Positions 1 through 11,100 of a DNA stretch of 64,000 bases are shown piece after piece. Below the pieces are notes generated by a model. It worked only from the letters and a program-made list of their open reading frames with translations. It made no database searches and was not told where the DNA came from. The position numbers and the translations under genes are program-made. This DNA is from Larimichthys crocea (lineage: Eukaryota; Chordata; Actinopteri; Sciaenidae): contig NC_040027.1 of NCBI RefSeq assembly GCF_000972845.2, forward strand, positions 13,383,760 to 13,447,759. Direction: 5' to 3'. Positions within the stretch are counted from its first letter, which is position 1; each line of letters begins with the position of its first letter.

Positions 1-649
1 TGTAAGGACTGTGCACACTCTGTATTTGACACAATACATTTCTCTCTTTGGATTATTGTTTTGCTGAAGGAACACCGTGTATTATATTAATACTGATGTG
101 TGACTACTTGTTTGGTAATATTTATAACAGAAGATGTTTATCAACTGTTTAAATGAAATCAAGTATTACGTTTGTGCTTTTATTACAGACACAAATTAGT
201 AGCATAGTCAGTGTTTATCTGCTTTTTTTTTCAACAGAGCATTTACATGAGAACATAAACCCACAAATGAATGCTTAACGATTTTAGAATATTCATGTTT
301 ACATATGTAATAGTAAATCTCAAATAAAACAAACTTGATTTGACTCTTAACCTGCAGAATCTTTGTTTTTATTAGTGTTTGATCCAAAGAAAGTACTTTA
401 CTCCTGTAGCTTTATTAAAGATAAAGAGGAAGGTGTCCAGTTTTTTTATTTACATATTTAAACATTTAATTTATACAGACTTTAAGACAGATACAAGGAC
501 ACCAAACATGTCCACCTGCCCAGACTTAGTTTGCATTGAGCGTCACCAAAGAAAGACATGTCAAAGGTTACACGATGGATCTTTCAGTCCCCCTTTTGGC
601 AAACAGCATGTTGGCAGGGGAAGCGAGGAAAAAGCAGGCCGAGCTCACT
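1..649 (-). other. rs1 3' untranslated and downstream region
   Basis: Follows the rs1 TGA codon. Several AATAAA signals can be read on the minus strand (TTTATT on the plus strand), for example near 411-416 and 444-450, so the rs1 transcript probably ends here. The AATAAA at 658-663 lies inside the coding sequence (Asn-Lys near the C-terminus). No other gene is visible. Confidence 0.5.
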
Positions 650-3600
650 TCAGCTACATTTATTCATGCACATCAGCAGCTCCATCCTCATGGCGATGCG
701 GGTGTGCCAGCCCAGCGGCAGCAGGCGGATGTAACGGGCCACGATGGGTGGGCGCAGCAGGTTCTGTACCGTGGAGGAGCGGTCAGAGTTCCCGTAAAAG
801 ACCTGTAGAGTAGAGATACACGAGGTCACTACAGGGATCCATTACCTCGGGCAAACTGGTGATTTCTGCTCTTAATGGTGCAGAAATAAGCTCCCTGTGT
901 GGTTCATAGAAACTAGAGTTTCCTGATGGACAGTAAAGTAAATGTTGGCTGGGCTGCCAAGACTGTAATCTCATTGCACCGGGCAAGTTTTAGTGCTTGT
1001 ACCACAGGCACGGAAGAAGAAGAGGAGGTTTTTAGCTGAATGCTGACAGGGAATGGAGCCAGTGTCATGCCAGAACAGGAGCTGGGCAAGTGGGCAATGT
1101 TACTGGGCTCAGCAGCTTCTATAGACACAATGACAGAGTGAAAAGGAACTAAGACGAGGTTGATGGAGGAAGCTAAGAAGAGAAAAGGAGACTGAGAAAA
1201 GAGTATCTATCAGTTATGGTTGATTTAAATGGGATGAATATGAGTCAACAGACAACGCGGCTGAGGGCCGCTGCTAACTTTTTAATTACAGCCTCATTAA
1301 AGTTGAATGTTTCTGAGTTGTGACCTTCATCTGCTGGACAAAAGCGAGTATTGTGAGGTTGTCCACTGCTGTATTCCTTTAATGAAATGGCTCAGTCAAA
1401 TGATCCGTGTGTGTGTGTGTCAGTGTGCTGGTGTGGTGGTGAAACAAGACATTTCAGGGAGGAAACTAACCCTGAACACAAGTTCAGTACAAGGTCAGTG
1501 TTTGTATGTACAGCACAGTAGGTGAAAGATTTTGGGTACAGTTACGCCCTCGAGGCTGTTTCAGGAACTCTGTCAATGACTAACTCCATAAATATCTTTT
1601 GAAGGATTCAAACACAAAGAGTTCGTGCTGCAGGGATTGTACACGAGTCACATTTTTTAGGTGTATTGTCCTAAATCGAAGTCATACTGGGAAGAGATTT
1701 ATACAGCCATACTCGCTATTTTGAATATTGATTTACCTCTTTACCCTTTAGTATTTTATTACAGGAGCAATCTGTGATGGAGCGATGGAAAAAATAAAGA
1801 TTTACTTGTTTCATTAGAGGCAGAATATGACAACTTTGTCTTGGCTCGTCTCACTGCCACCCACTCTACATCAGTGGCAGGTTGTGTAAGATTACAGCAA
1901 AACTCTGTAAAGACATATTTTTAAACCGATGGGCTCCTGTAATTCATTACTTTGAGCCATCAAGGTGATAAGCTGCACTGTAAAAAAAGAAAAAGAAATA
2001 AAAAGTAAGAAGTAAAATTGTTAGCTGTGGTTGCCAGAATTTTACGGTATTACTACTGTTGACTTTGCATTTAGGGTTGGCAGTTTATTCTATAATTTAC
2101 CAGATAAATACAAGGGTTTTTTTCCATCAAAGAATACCGACACAACAATATCAAACAAATGTCATCTAAAATAAACGTTTTACCATTAAATATTACAGTG
2201 TTTTACTGTACAATTAACAGATTGTCGTTTAAAATATTACTTTAAATTGCCTTGAAATGCTGTATAAATATAGTTTTTGCCATGTAATATGACTTTTGTT
2301 TGTATTAAAAACAAAGAAACGTTTTTTTACAGTAAGAAACTGTCAGCTGTGATTGTCAGAATAATAAATACATACATACATATAACTTTTTTTCTGCTAT
2401 GACAGTTGAAGGATATTAGTAAAGTTGATTTTGTGTTTACGGCTGGCGTTTTATTCCGTATTTTACCATATAAACAAGTTTTTTTTCATCAAAATAAACA
2501 TTGTTTTTACATTTAATTCACATGAAAATACCACATGAAGGTTTTGCTATGAAATATAACAGTGTTTTACTGTACAGTTAACAGTCTCTTATATAAAATA
2601 TTACTTTATTCTGTATAAATTTCCTTAAAATAAAATATAAATAAAGGTTTTGACATAAAATGAGAAATGTGTTTTATATTATGGACTTAAATTTGGCCAA
2701 AACTGGTGCTGGTTTGTTTTTGGTTATTTCTATTTATTTAATTTAATTATTGGAGCCTCCTCTGTGTGTGGATATACAAGATGCTATGATGGTTTGATTA
2801 TTTTGTTATGTTTGCTGTTTTGTGTGTAGTATATGTCAAACAGCAATAAACATGTCATTCAAAAACAGAAACAGAGATTCAAACTGAATCAGCAGTCATG
2901 AAATGCTGCAAAACTCCCAACTTTCACATATATCTCAAATACAAGTCATGTAAATAAAGTTTGAGTCATAACTATGTGTCACTACTGTCCACAGAACAAC
3001 ACTGACTTCTACTCAGTGTGCTTACCCTGTTGTTTCCTGTCTGGTCTTTGTAATAGACCCAGTTGAGGGTTTCCACGCTGCGATACTGGATGCTGTATTT
3101 AGTAATCCACTCATCAGCGTCACAGCGGCCCTGAGAGAGGATGCCAGACACCACACCCACCTCCTTCAAGTCGATCTGGATCCACTGAAACTGGTCGTTA
3201 AACTTGGAGAGCCACGCACACCTAACACAAACAAACATATAAGCTTTTGTTCGTATTATATTCACAATAACAATAAGAAGAAGAAGAACAAGGTCGTCAT
3301 GACGCACCCAAAGCCTTGGTTGTTAAGGCGAGCCCTGTTGGGGATCCATGAGGAGTACCAGCCGGTGTACTGGTCCTCGTTGGAGCAGTTGATCTGGTCT
3401 GGTGTCACGGATCCAGATTCAAAGCCGAGTGCTCTGTGGTAAGGACACTCTGTGGAGGACAGAGGCAGGTTTACAATTAAACTTTTAAATTGGCAAGATT
3501 CAGCTTTTGTTTGGCCTTGACTGACCTGCAACTTGTCACAGAGTATTTAAATGCTGCCACTTCTATAGCTATAGCTATCAGATTAAATCACTGCACATCT

Positions 3601-5491
3601 TATTCATGTAGAAGTTTTAGCTGCTGAGACAGATGCTTGCTTCAAAAGTACAAACAGAGAAGTTGATTGGTTGTAATCTTCTGTCTCTTCAGGACTCTGA
3701 GGCTGATCCCTCCCATCCCAGGTTCAAACTCTTTGAGACACTTGCATTGCTGCTGACCTCATCAACAAGGCTGATGACACAGACTCTCACCCAGACCTAC
3801 ACGTTACATAAACACACACTTTTTTACCTTCTATTTAACATCCTGTGGACTGATACGTTTTTTTAAATCTCTTGGACATTTACATATTCTGCACAGTTCT
3901 GTGAACTCTTGCACACTCGTGCAGAAAACTGAACAACTCTTTTCATTTTAAAAACACATTGTACGTATATTTATATCTTCTTGCACTATAATTTATCATT
4001 AAAAAACCTCCATGGCAATAAACGTGATTGTGATTCGATATTGGTGCAATTGGCTGTGTCTGTTGTCAAAGTGTATTGTTACTATATGTTTTCTTGATGG
4101 TATGCTATAAGAAAATGACAATAACCATAAATAAATCCAGTTCTTACAGAGTCTGCCGTCAAAGTCATCTTGATTTTCCTGACCGGCCTTCCTGCTCATC
4201 ATGATCTAGCTTACACTTCTGATCTGACACCCTGAAGGCTTGCGTGGAAAGGCTGGAGAAGTTGGTCAGGACATCATCTGATGTGTGCTGCCTCGCCCAG
4301 TATCACGCTATTAGATGAAGGACACGCCCTATTTTGGGTTCCCTAATCTGCTCATTACATTCCTGCACAGGTAATGAGATTATCTAACAGCGTTTGCCCT
4401 TCCGGGCCTCACGGTTTGTTCATTTCTTCAACCCAAACTGTTACCATCTAAAGCAAGAACCTTATTCTAAAAAAGTCAAGATCATAGCAGAGGGTACAGC
4501 AGAGATGCAGAGAGTCGGAGCCAAGATTAGGTGGAGTTCAGCCAGCTACCATCAGCTGTGTGATCCATCACACCACCTGGAGCTCTCTTTGTCTACAAGA
4601 CGCCTACGAAATCCACAGGATACAGTGCTGCCCCTCATTAATCTGCACACGTGTGATGTTCCCCACCAAGTGATCGTCCTTCACCTGCTGCAAACACCTT
4701 TATCACTTTGGTTTTGGTAAACAACGGACGTCCAACATCCTCAGCAGGGGACTAGAAGTCAGTCAAGGTCCTCACCTGGCATGCAGTTCATCGGGTGATC
4801 CTGAGGTGGCAGCGAGTTCGACAGGACAAGTGGGATGACAGCAGGTGTACGAGTCGGTGAATCAGCAGATTCACAGTCACAGGTGCAGGTTTTGATGCTC
4901 TCCGTCCAGTTCTCGATCTCCTGGTCCTGGTCCTGGTCTTCATCTTGGACAATCGCCCCTACCTGGGCGTCCTCCTCCTGAAGGACACACACAGTTAGTA
5001 AACCAGAGTTAAAATCACATTTCATATGCAGTTTAGGTGGATTATTAACTGACGCTTCTTACCCCCTGGGAGTGGACAGTGATCAGTTCTGCACCACATC
5101 AACAGATGCATGAAATGTAGAAGGAGATGTTGATTTGCAGGTATTTTAATGTGATTAACTCAAATATCTCAAATTATTCTGCCTGATTTGGGTGTATGTG
5201 ACCAGAAGAAACATAACAACTAACATATTATTGAGAAGAAACTACTTTTTTCCACACATAACTGCTAATTTGCCGCTATGAACACATCTTTTCATAATGA
5301 AGCATGTTAAATTCAAAACTTCTATATGGTACTTGGTACAAAAAGGTACAAAAAGAAACACAACTGTGAGTATAATCCTGATTTTAATAGTTCATTTGGA
5401 TTTAATATCTGTCTGTAATCTGTAACACGGACTTACCCTGAGATAGAAGCAGGACGAACAACACAGCACAACATCGAGCAGTGACCTCCAT
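650..5491 (-). CDS. rs1: Retinoschisin (discoidin-domain retinal adhesion protein), six coding exons
   Basis: Secreted protein that forms disulfide-linked octamers on photoreceptor and bipolar cells and keeps the retinal layers together. Coding exons on the minus strand, in gene order: 5491-5437, 5088-5063, 4977-4776, 3449-3308, 3221-3026, 802-650. All have AG/GT borders and compatible phases, giving 774 nt (257 aa plus stop). Exon lengths 26, 142 and 196 nt match what I recall for human RS1. Residues 1 to about 26 look like a signal peptide (hydrophobic [11 protein letters not shown]). Residues 28-94 form an acidic linker containing TCTCDC. Residues about 96-252 are an F5/8 type C (discoidin) domain with [27 protein letters not shown] and [15 protein letters not shown]. 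The cysteine pattern is kept, including the C-terminal CMNKC. Human RS1 is 224 aa; the excess is mostly in exon 3. Fish may carry two rs1 paralogues and I cannot tell which this is. Confidence 0.96.
803..3025 (-). other. rs1 intron 5 with decayed repeats
   Basis: About 2.2 kb of intron between the last two rs1 exons. AT-rich, with a short GT run near 1410-1421 and a duplicated repeat block at about 1974-2680 (listed separately). No exon-like or RNA-gene signal was found. Confidence 0.7.
1974..2680. repeat. Two degenerate copies of a CACTGTAAAAAA-type repeat
   Basis: The first copy (about 1974-2335) starts CACTGTAAAAAAAG and ends TTTTTTTACAGTAAG, so its ends are inverted repeats. A second, diverged copy runs from about 2337 to 2680. 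Shared blocks include TTAGCTGTGGTTGCCAGAA versus TCAGCTGTGATTGTCAGAA, and ACAGTGTTTTACTGTACA in both. This looks like a short inverted-repeat transposon family common in fish. Confidence 0.55.
3685..4045 (+). mobile_element. 3' fragment of a fish non-LTR retrotransposon (LINE)
   Basis: The reading frame contains [13 protein letters not shown] followed by a broken LINKA-like stretch. This resembles the end of a LINE reverse-transcriptase ORF. It is followed by a 3'UTR-like tail with CATCCTGTGGACTGA, TTCTTGCACTATAATTTAT and a terminal CAATAAACGTGATTGTGATT. I recognise this tail as a common fish repeat. It is 5'-truncated, decayed and inside rs1 intron 3. Family name not assigned. Confidence 0.65.
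4046..4775 (-). other. Rest of rs1 intron 3
   Basis: Intron sequence between the LINE fragment and exon 3 (4776-4977). No coding signal beyond chance reading frames and no clear repeat was seen. Confidence 0.6.
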
Positions 5492-5551
5492 CTTCCTCTT
5501 CAGCTGTGCTGGACTGAGATGTGTGTGTGAGATACCCAACACCAGTGGACA

Positions 5552-5566
5552 GGATTACTGTAATCC
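5552..5566. promoter_or_regulatory. Palindromic pair of CRX/OTX-type homeodomain sites upstream of rs1
   Basis: The sequence GGATTACTGTAATCC is a perfect inverted repeat of the K50 homeodomain core TAATCC, with a 3-nt centre. It begins 61 bp upstream of the rs1 start codon. An inverted CCAAT box (ATTGG, 5594-5598) lies just farther out, and another TAATCC lies in rs1 intron 1 at 5373-5378. CRX is a known regulator of RS1 in photoreceptors, so this fits a retinal promoter. Function is inferred from the motif only. Confidence 0.55.
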
Positions 5567-7340
5567 ACAGGCCTGTGATGTCTAATACTCTTTATTGGCC
5601 CTCAGACACCTCCCTTCGTCTTATTGTACTGCACCTGTGGTGAACACCATGACCTCATGAATCAAAAGTGAGCGTCACTGTGATGTTTTTGAGGATTACA
5701 GTGTCATCACCCGTCAACATTTCAGCCTACTCGTGTGTTTGAATACATGGATGACATTTCCTTTGATTCACAACAATCACAGATGGTTCCATGTTAATAT
5801 TTGAAGATCATGCAGAGGGCGTCCTCATGGCCTAATTCTCCTGAATTTCCTGTCTGTACCTCAGCTGTCAAGAAAAATGTGCCAAAGTAGACAGGTTGTT
5901 GTTGTCTTAAATATGAAATACTAAAGATAGATGAATAGATAAAGTCAGCGCTCCTAGCCAGCACATAATCTGTCATTAAACAGCAAGTTGCAGTTTCTAC
6001 ACTGAAAAAAAAGAGATATAACATGTGTTGATCGCAACATTTCTGAACTTTTGCAAGAACCAGGCTAGCTGTTTCCCCCCGTTTCCAGTCTTTATGCTAA
6101 GCTAAGCTGCTGGATGTAACTTTATATTTACTACACAGACGTGAAAGTGACATGTAGGTTAACACGGGGTCAACAGTACAATGCACAATGGAGTGAGATC
6201 AATTAAATATAACAAAATAGAATAAAAAATATGAAGTTTTCTATACACTGTATAAATGTGAAAGGATGTGTAGAAATATTGGTGAGATATCACTGTTTGA
6301 ATAATCATGAACATATGATATAAATAAGATGTACTACACTGTTTAAACATATGGACAGCAATAACAAAAACAAACAAAACGAACCATAAAAGTATATCAA
6401 ATTACAAGAATACAACATTAAAAACAGGTTAAAATAGGACAATGCAATGCAAAATATACAATTCTCTTATTATATATGCAGTGCTTAACAAATCTGTTAG
6501 ACCACCATCCAGCATCATGAAGTCCTTTAATGCATACTCTTTATTTTTCAGTGACTTTGATTTCTTTCTTTTCTTTTTAACCATACATACATTTTGAACA
6601 GGAATGAGGAATTTCAAACTGAATTAAACTTTTTATACCCAAATTTGTGCTGGCTGGCTCACTCAACCACTAAAACTGTTCAGAAACGCAAGTAAATAAC
6701 TATAATTTGACATCTTATTATCATTATTATTATTACTGGACATGTATTAGACACCCCAAACAGAGACACTTGTTTCTGCAGTAACTGTGATGTAAACTTT
6801 TGCTGGGTAAGTGGCTGAGGAAATAAGTCAGTGAGTCATCAAATGCTGTCTGTATAAATATAAATATCACATGTGTGTGTGTCATCAGATCAGATCAGAA
6901 ATACTTTATTAATTGTTTTAGTGTTCTAGTGAGTGATAGCAAGAAAACAATAGCAAGAACAACTAAACTTTAACAATATACACCTATACGATATCCTATT
7001 TTAACACTATATACACATGTATAAATAACAGTTAAATAAAACCAGTAACAGTAAAATAAAATAAAAACTAAGTAACAGTGAACTATGCAATATGTAAATC
7101 TAAAACCTTATAAAGTATTTAGTCTTTGAGAGACTGTTGAGAGTATAAAGTGCAGTATGCATGCATGAGAAAACTGCACTTATTTATTGACTTGGAGTGT
7201 CTGATATTTTGAGGGAGGCCACAGCACAACACTCTCTCTCTGACTGAGCTGCTCGTGTTCCGCCTCTATTTAAACACTCAGCTGATGCTCGCCGCGGTGA
7301 CGTTTTACCTCTCCAGCTGGCTTCTGATTTGATTGACATC
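5567..7340. other. Intergenic region between rs1 and ap1s2
   Basis: Contains the distal rs1 promoter on the left and AT-rich sequence without gene signals. About 6895-7140 holds a diverged ACTTTATTnATCCC-type interspersed repeat (AGAAATACTTTATTAATTG). The ap1s2 promoter begins at the right edge. Confidence 0.55.
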
Positions 7341-7349
7341 GCACATCAG

Positions 7350-7453
7350 CCAATCACATCCGCGATACCGAGTTAAAGCGTTGGAGAAGGGGGGCGGAGA
7401 TTATCCTAACGTTTTAGCCAATGAGAAACACCGTGAGCACCTCGTTGACCAAT
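7350..7453 (+). promoter_or_regulatory. ap1s2 proximal promoter with three CCAAT boxes and a GC box
   Basis: CCAAT boxes at 7350-7354, 7418-7422 and 7449-7453, and a GGGGCGG box at 7391-7397, cluster within 105 bp just before the first ap1s2 exon. No TATA box is evident. This is typical of broadly expressed housekeeping promoters bound by NF-Y and Sp factors. The start site is not located by sequence alone. Confidence 0.6.
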
Positions 7454-7479
7454 CAGAAGCTCCGATGTCCTACTGTGTG

Positions 7480-7541
7480 TTTCAGGCTGTCGTTGGGAGG
7501 CTGATATCTTCAGGAGGAGAATACAGTGTTTGTTATTGAAG
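7480..7541 (+). other. ap1s2: ap1s2 noncoding exon 1 (3' border)
   Basis: The 5'UTR exon ends at 7541 in GAAG, followed by the strong donor GTGAGT. Its 5' border is approximate, placed after the CCAAT cluster. The coding start is the first base of the next exon at 8126, so this exon is wholly untranslated. Confidence 0.6.
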
Positions 7542-8125
7542 GTGAGTGAGTTTAGACTGTTTGAATTATTTCATATTTTATATTTAAATATATAAAAAAC
7601 ATTTGCTTTGTCGTATTTTTTTAAACAAGCCGGCCGGTAGCTCGTCGGGCTAACGCTAACGGCTGAATAACGGTTGTTAACGGTGCTTCCGCGAGGTGGA
7701 TAACGGTTAGGAGGTGATGGTTTTTAAATATTAATGTAAATAAATATGTTTGTGCCGGTTTATTAAAATAACAGCAGCGTTAACGTGTCTTAAAATCGAT
7801 AACAGAGGACGTGTTGTCTCTGTTAAACAGGCTGAATTTGTAAATACTGTTAATCTCAAACACATGGCAGCTCAACTACCAGCTAACTATTATATCACCA
7901 CTGTGTAATCAGCTATCACATGAAGGGTTGTTATTTTTATTAATTTCCTGTGATTAATTGACCAGATTTAATTTAATTTGCATCTTGTTAATTCCCTGAA
8001 CACCTCCCACTTGTCTAACACCAATAATTTGCTCCATATGTCTCAAGTTGTGAGTAAGAAAAAGTGATATAATGTGTTGTTTTCAATCCTCTTATTGTGT
8101 TTTTCTCTCATCTTCTTCATTCCAG

Positions 8126-11100
8126 ATGCAGTTCATGCTCCTCTTCAGCCGCCAAGGCAAGCTCAGGCTTCAGAAGTGGTACGTGCCTTTGTCTGATAAG
8201 GAGAAAAAGAAGATCACCAGAGAGCTGGTGCAGACTGTGCTGGCACGAAAGCCCAAAATGTGCAGCTTTCTGGAGTGGAGAGACCTCAAGATTGTATATA
8301 AGAGGTGGGTAAGGATGGGAGCTTGTTTATATGAATAAAAAAAGCTCACTCGAATCGAATTTTTCACACTTCCCTGGGCGAATCACAGACCTGTCATTCA
8401 CAGACGCAGCTCAGTCAGAGACTCGGGAGAAAGTGTTGACGGCTTCATGACAGACTACGACAAGAAAGAGCATTAATTTTGCCTCATTTCGTCCTGTTGC
8501 TGTGCCAACAGACAGGCAGGCAGACTATTAGTGAACCCGAGTGACCCAGCAGGGACAGACAAACACGAGTCAGCCACTTTGCACAAGTGCACATGAATTT
8601 AACTCTTAAATTTAAATAGTTTACAGTAATTACTCTGCCTTTTTTTTTTCATAATTATTAATATTCTCTGTCTGTGTTTTTCGCCTGCAACAATTCAGTG
8701 GACTCTTATTACATCATATTAAGCCATGAGGGTGTCATTAAATAGGTGATTAGGGCTGCTGCTTCGGGATCTAATTGTTCTGCCGTGGTCAGAATAGTTT
8801 TGTGTAGTGATTACTTCGAGAATATGATTCAATATTGGTTGAGGGGTGATTTTAAAGAGATGTGATGGGCTGCAGACATTTGGAAATCTTATTGCTGCAT
8901 TGTATTATTTTATTTTTTGGATATTTACTTTTAGTTAGAGGGAATGGAAATGATGAGGTGTCAGGTCAGATTTTCAGGTACAAGGTCTGACCACACAGCC
9001 GGTGGAAATAGTTTTTAATGCTGCTGCTGTTTGAGGTTTAGATTGTCTTCATCGTCCATCATGTCAAAAATGTAAACTTCAGTCACAGTCAGTGCTAATC
9101 TTGGTGACAAATATGTTTATATTTCCTGTGACTGCTTTTCACACTTTCAACATCCTGTGTGTTAAACGGAAGCACATAAGCTTTTGCCAACATGCAGTCG
9201 CTAATGTAACAATACACAGCCTGGCTTTTTGAAGACATGCAGCGTGTAAAAGGCATTTTTCAATGAAGAATTTGTCGGTGAAATGTGAGAAAATTGTGAA
9301 AAATACCTGTTATAATTTTCCACAGCTGAAGTTGTCAACATTTACCATCAAAGAAAACCGGCAAATCCTCAATTTCAAAAAGCTGGAGGCAGCGAATGTT
9401 TTTGCATTTTACTTGAAAAGCAATTAATTAGTTATCAGAATAGTTATAGATTGACTAATTGAGTTATCAAGTGGTTGTTGCAGCTCTAACTGTGAAACCC
9501 CACAGGGCACGGCTCCGTCACATCGCAGCCACAATACCGTTTTGGTTTGTTCTCCACGCGACTTCAAACTACACCAGGAGTGTTTCAGAGGTTTCTGTGG
9601 CTGTGAAGTGAAGCCAACACAGAAGTGCCAAAAACAGCAGTTCCTTAAACGTCCACTTGAGGCTGACTGCAGAACGAGTCCATAAGTCCCCATGTTAAAA
9701 TGTCCAACTGTCCAAGTTTTGGTCTCTACAGCTAATTTCCCCGTTCATGACAACTGTACTGAGGGTGAATTTTTATAGAACTCACCTGTTCAGATTATAT
9801 CAAGACTTAAAGTTATGCATAATTAAGAGTGTGGCCATTTTGACTGACAAGTGGGCGCCATTACTGGGGGCTTATTTGAGCACTGAGGCCTCATTTGGCC
9901 CACCTCAGGTCTGCCGGTGATCCACGTCTTTGTCGATTTTTAGATTAGTCATGAGGTGGAAGAGGCAGGACCACCAACATGGCGTCAGCTGAGCAGAGAG
10001 CTGCTTCTGAAACGGACCACAGCGCTTCTATTCAGATTTGAAACATTGACTAAAAAGGCCACAAATAGTTCTGGTGGCCACAGGATGCACGTAAGCATAA
10101 TGCTGGGATCAGCGATGAGGCTGAATCCACTGCTCATCAACATTTCTACCTTAAGAAAACACTTTGACTTGAAAGTCCAAGTAAAGCTCTGTGCTCTGTG
10201 CCAAGTGTGAAATCGACAAAGTAACCGCAAAAAGTCATAAACAACATTATGCTAAATCAAATTATTGAGATCAAATCCATGTTTAACAAGGTGTCTAATT
10301 TCCTTCAGGCTGCCAAATGCAACATTACGAGGCAAATTACATTAGAAACGTTCTCTACACAGAGTTATGCATTTGCTTTTAAAGATTTGACCCCACATGA
10401 GTCAGCTACAATAAAAGTGCTGTATCATTTCTCCGTGCCACAGACTGAACTGAACCCTTTGTGTTTCCTGAGCTCGGCTGTGCCTCACACTCACTTGTAC
10501 ACAGCAGACAAGGATGGAGCGAGCATGAAACAATGAAAGAATTTAAAGGAAACAGACGCTAACACGGTCAGGTCTTGTCGAGTTTGAGACTTGTTACTCG
10601 TCTTTCTAAAATCTAGAGTTATGACCTCCTGCCCCGCTGGCTGTGAGGGATCAACTGGCCAGCTCCTTTATTAGCCAATCATCACATGCTTAAAGAGTGC
10701 CTCAGGGATTATCAGGGATAAAGAACCATGGCAGAACGAGGCTTAACTCATGCAGCCTTCTGCATCCGGCTTCTGGCTTTCAAATGAATACCCCGTACAC
10801 AGTAAACAGCGATTCTTCATAATAACAAAGAAGCGCTCTCTCAGCACTATTGCAGCGAGCGCAGAGACAGTATATATCACTTGGAGACCCTGTCTAAGTG
10901 ATAAAAATGCATAAAGTCAGCTCTTATTCTATGTTGTCAGGTTGATGTGAAAGTTTGCACAATGAAACATTTGTTTTGAAATGCTGTTGTCAGGTTAAAG
11001 TCAGCCGGCTTGTCATTATGTCGCAGATATGCCAGCCTGTACTTCTGCTGTGCCATCGAGGACCAGGACAACGAGCTCATCACGCTGGAGATCATCCACA

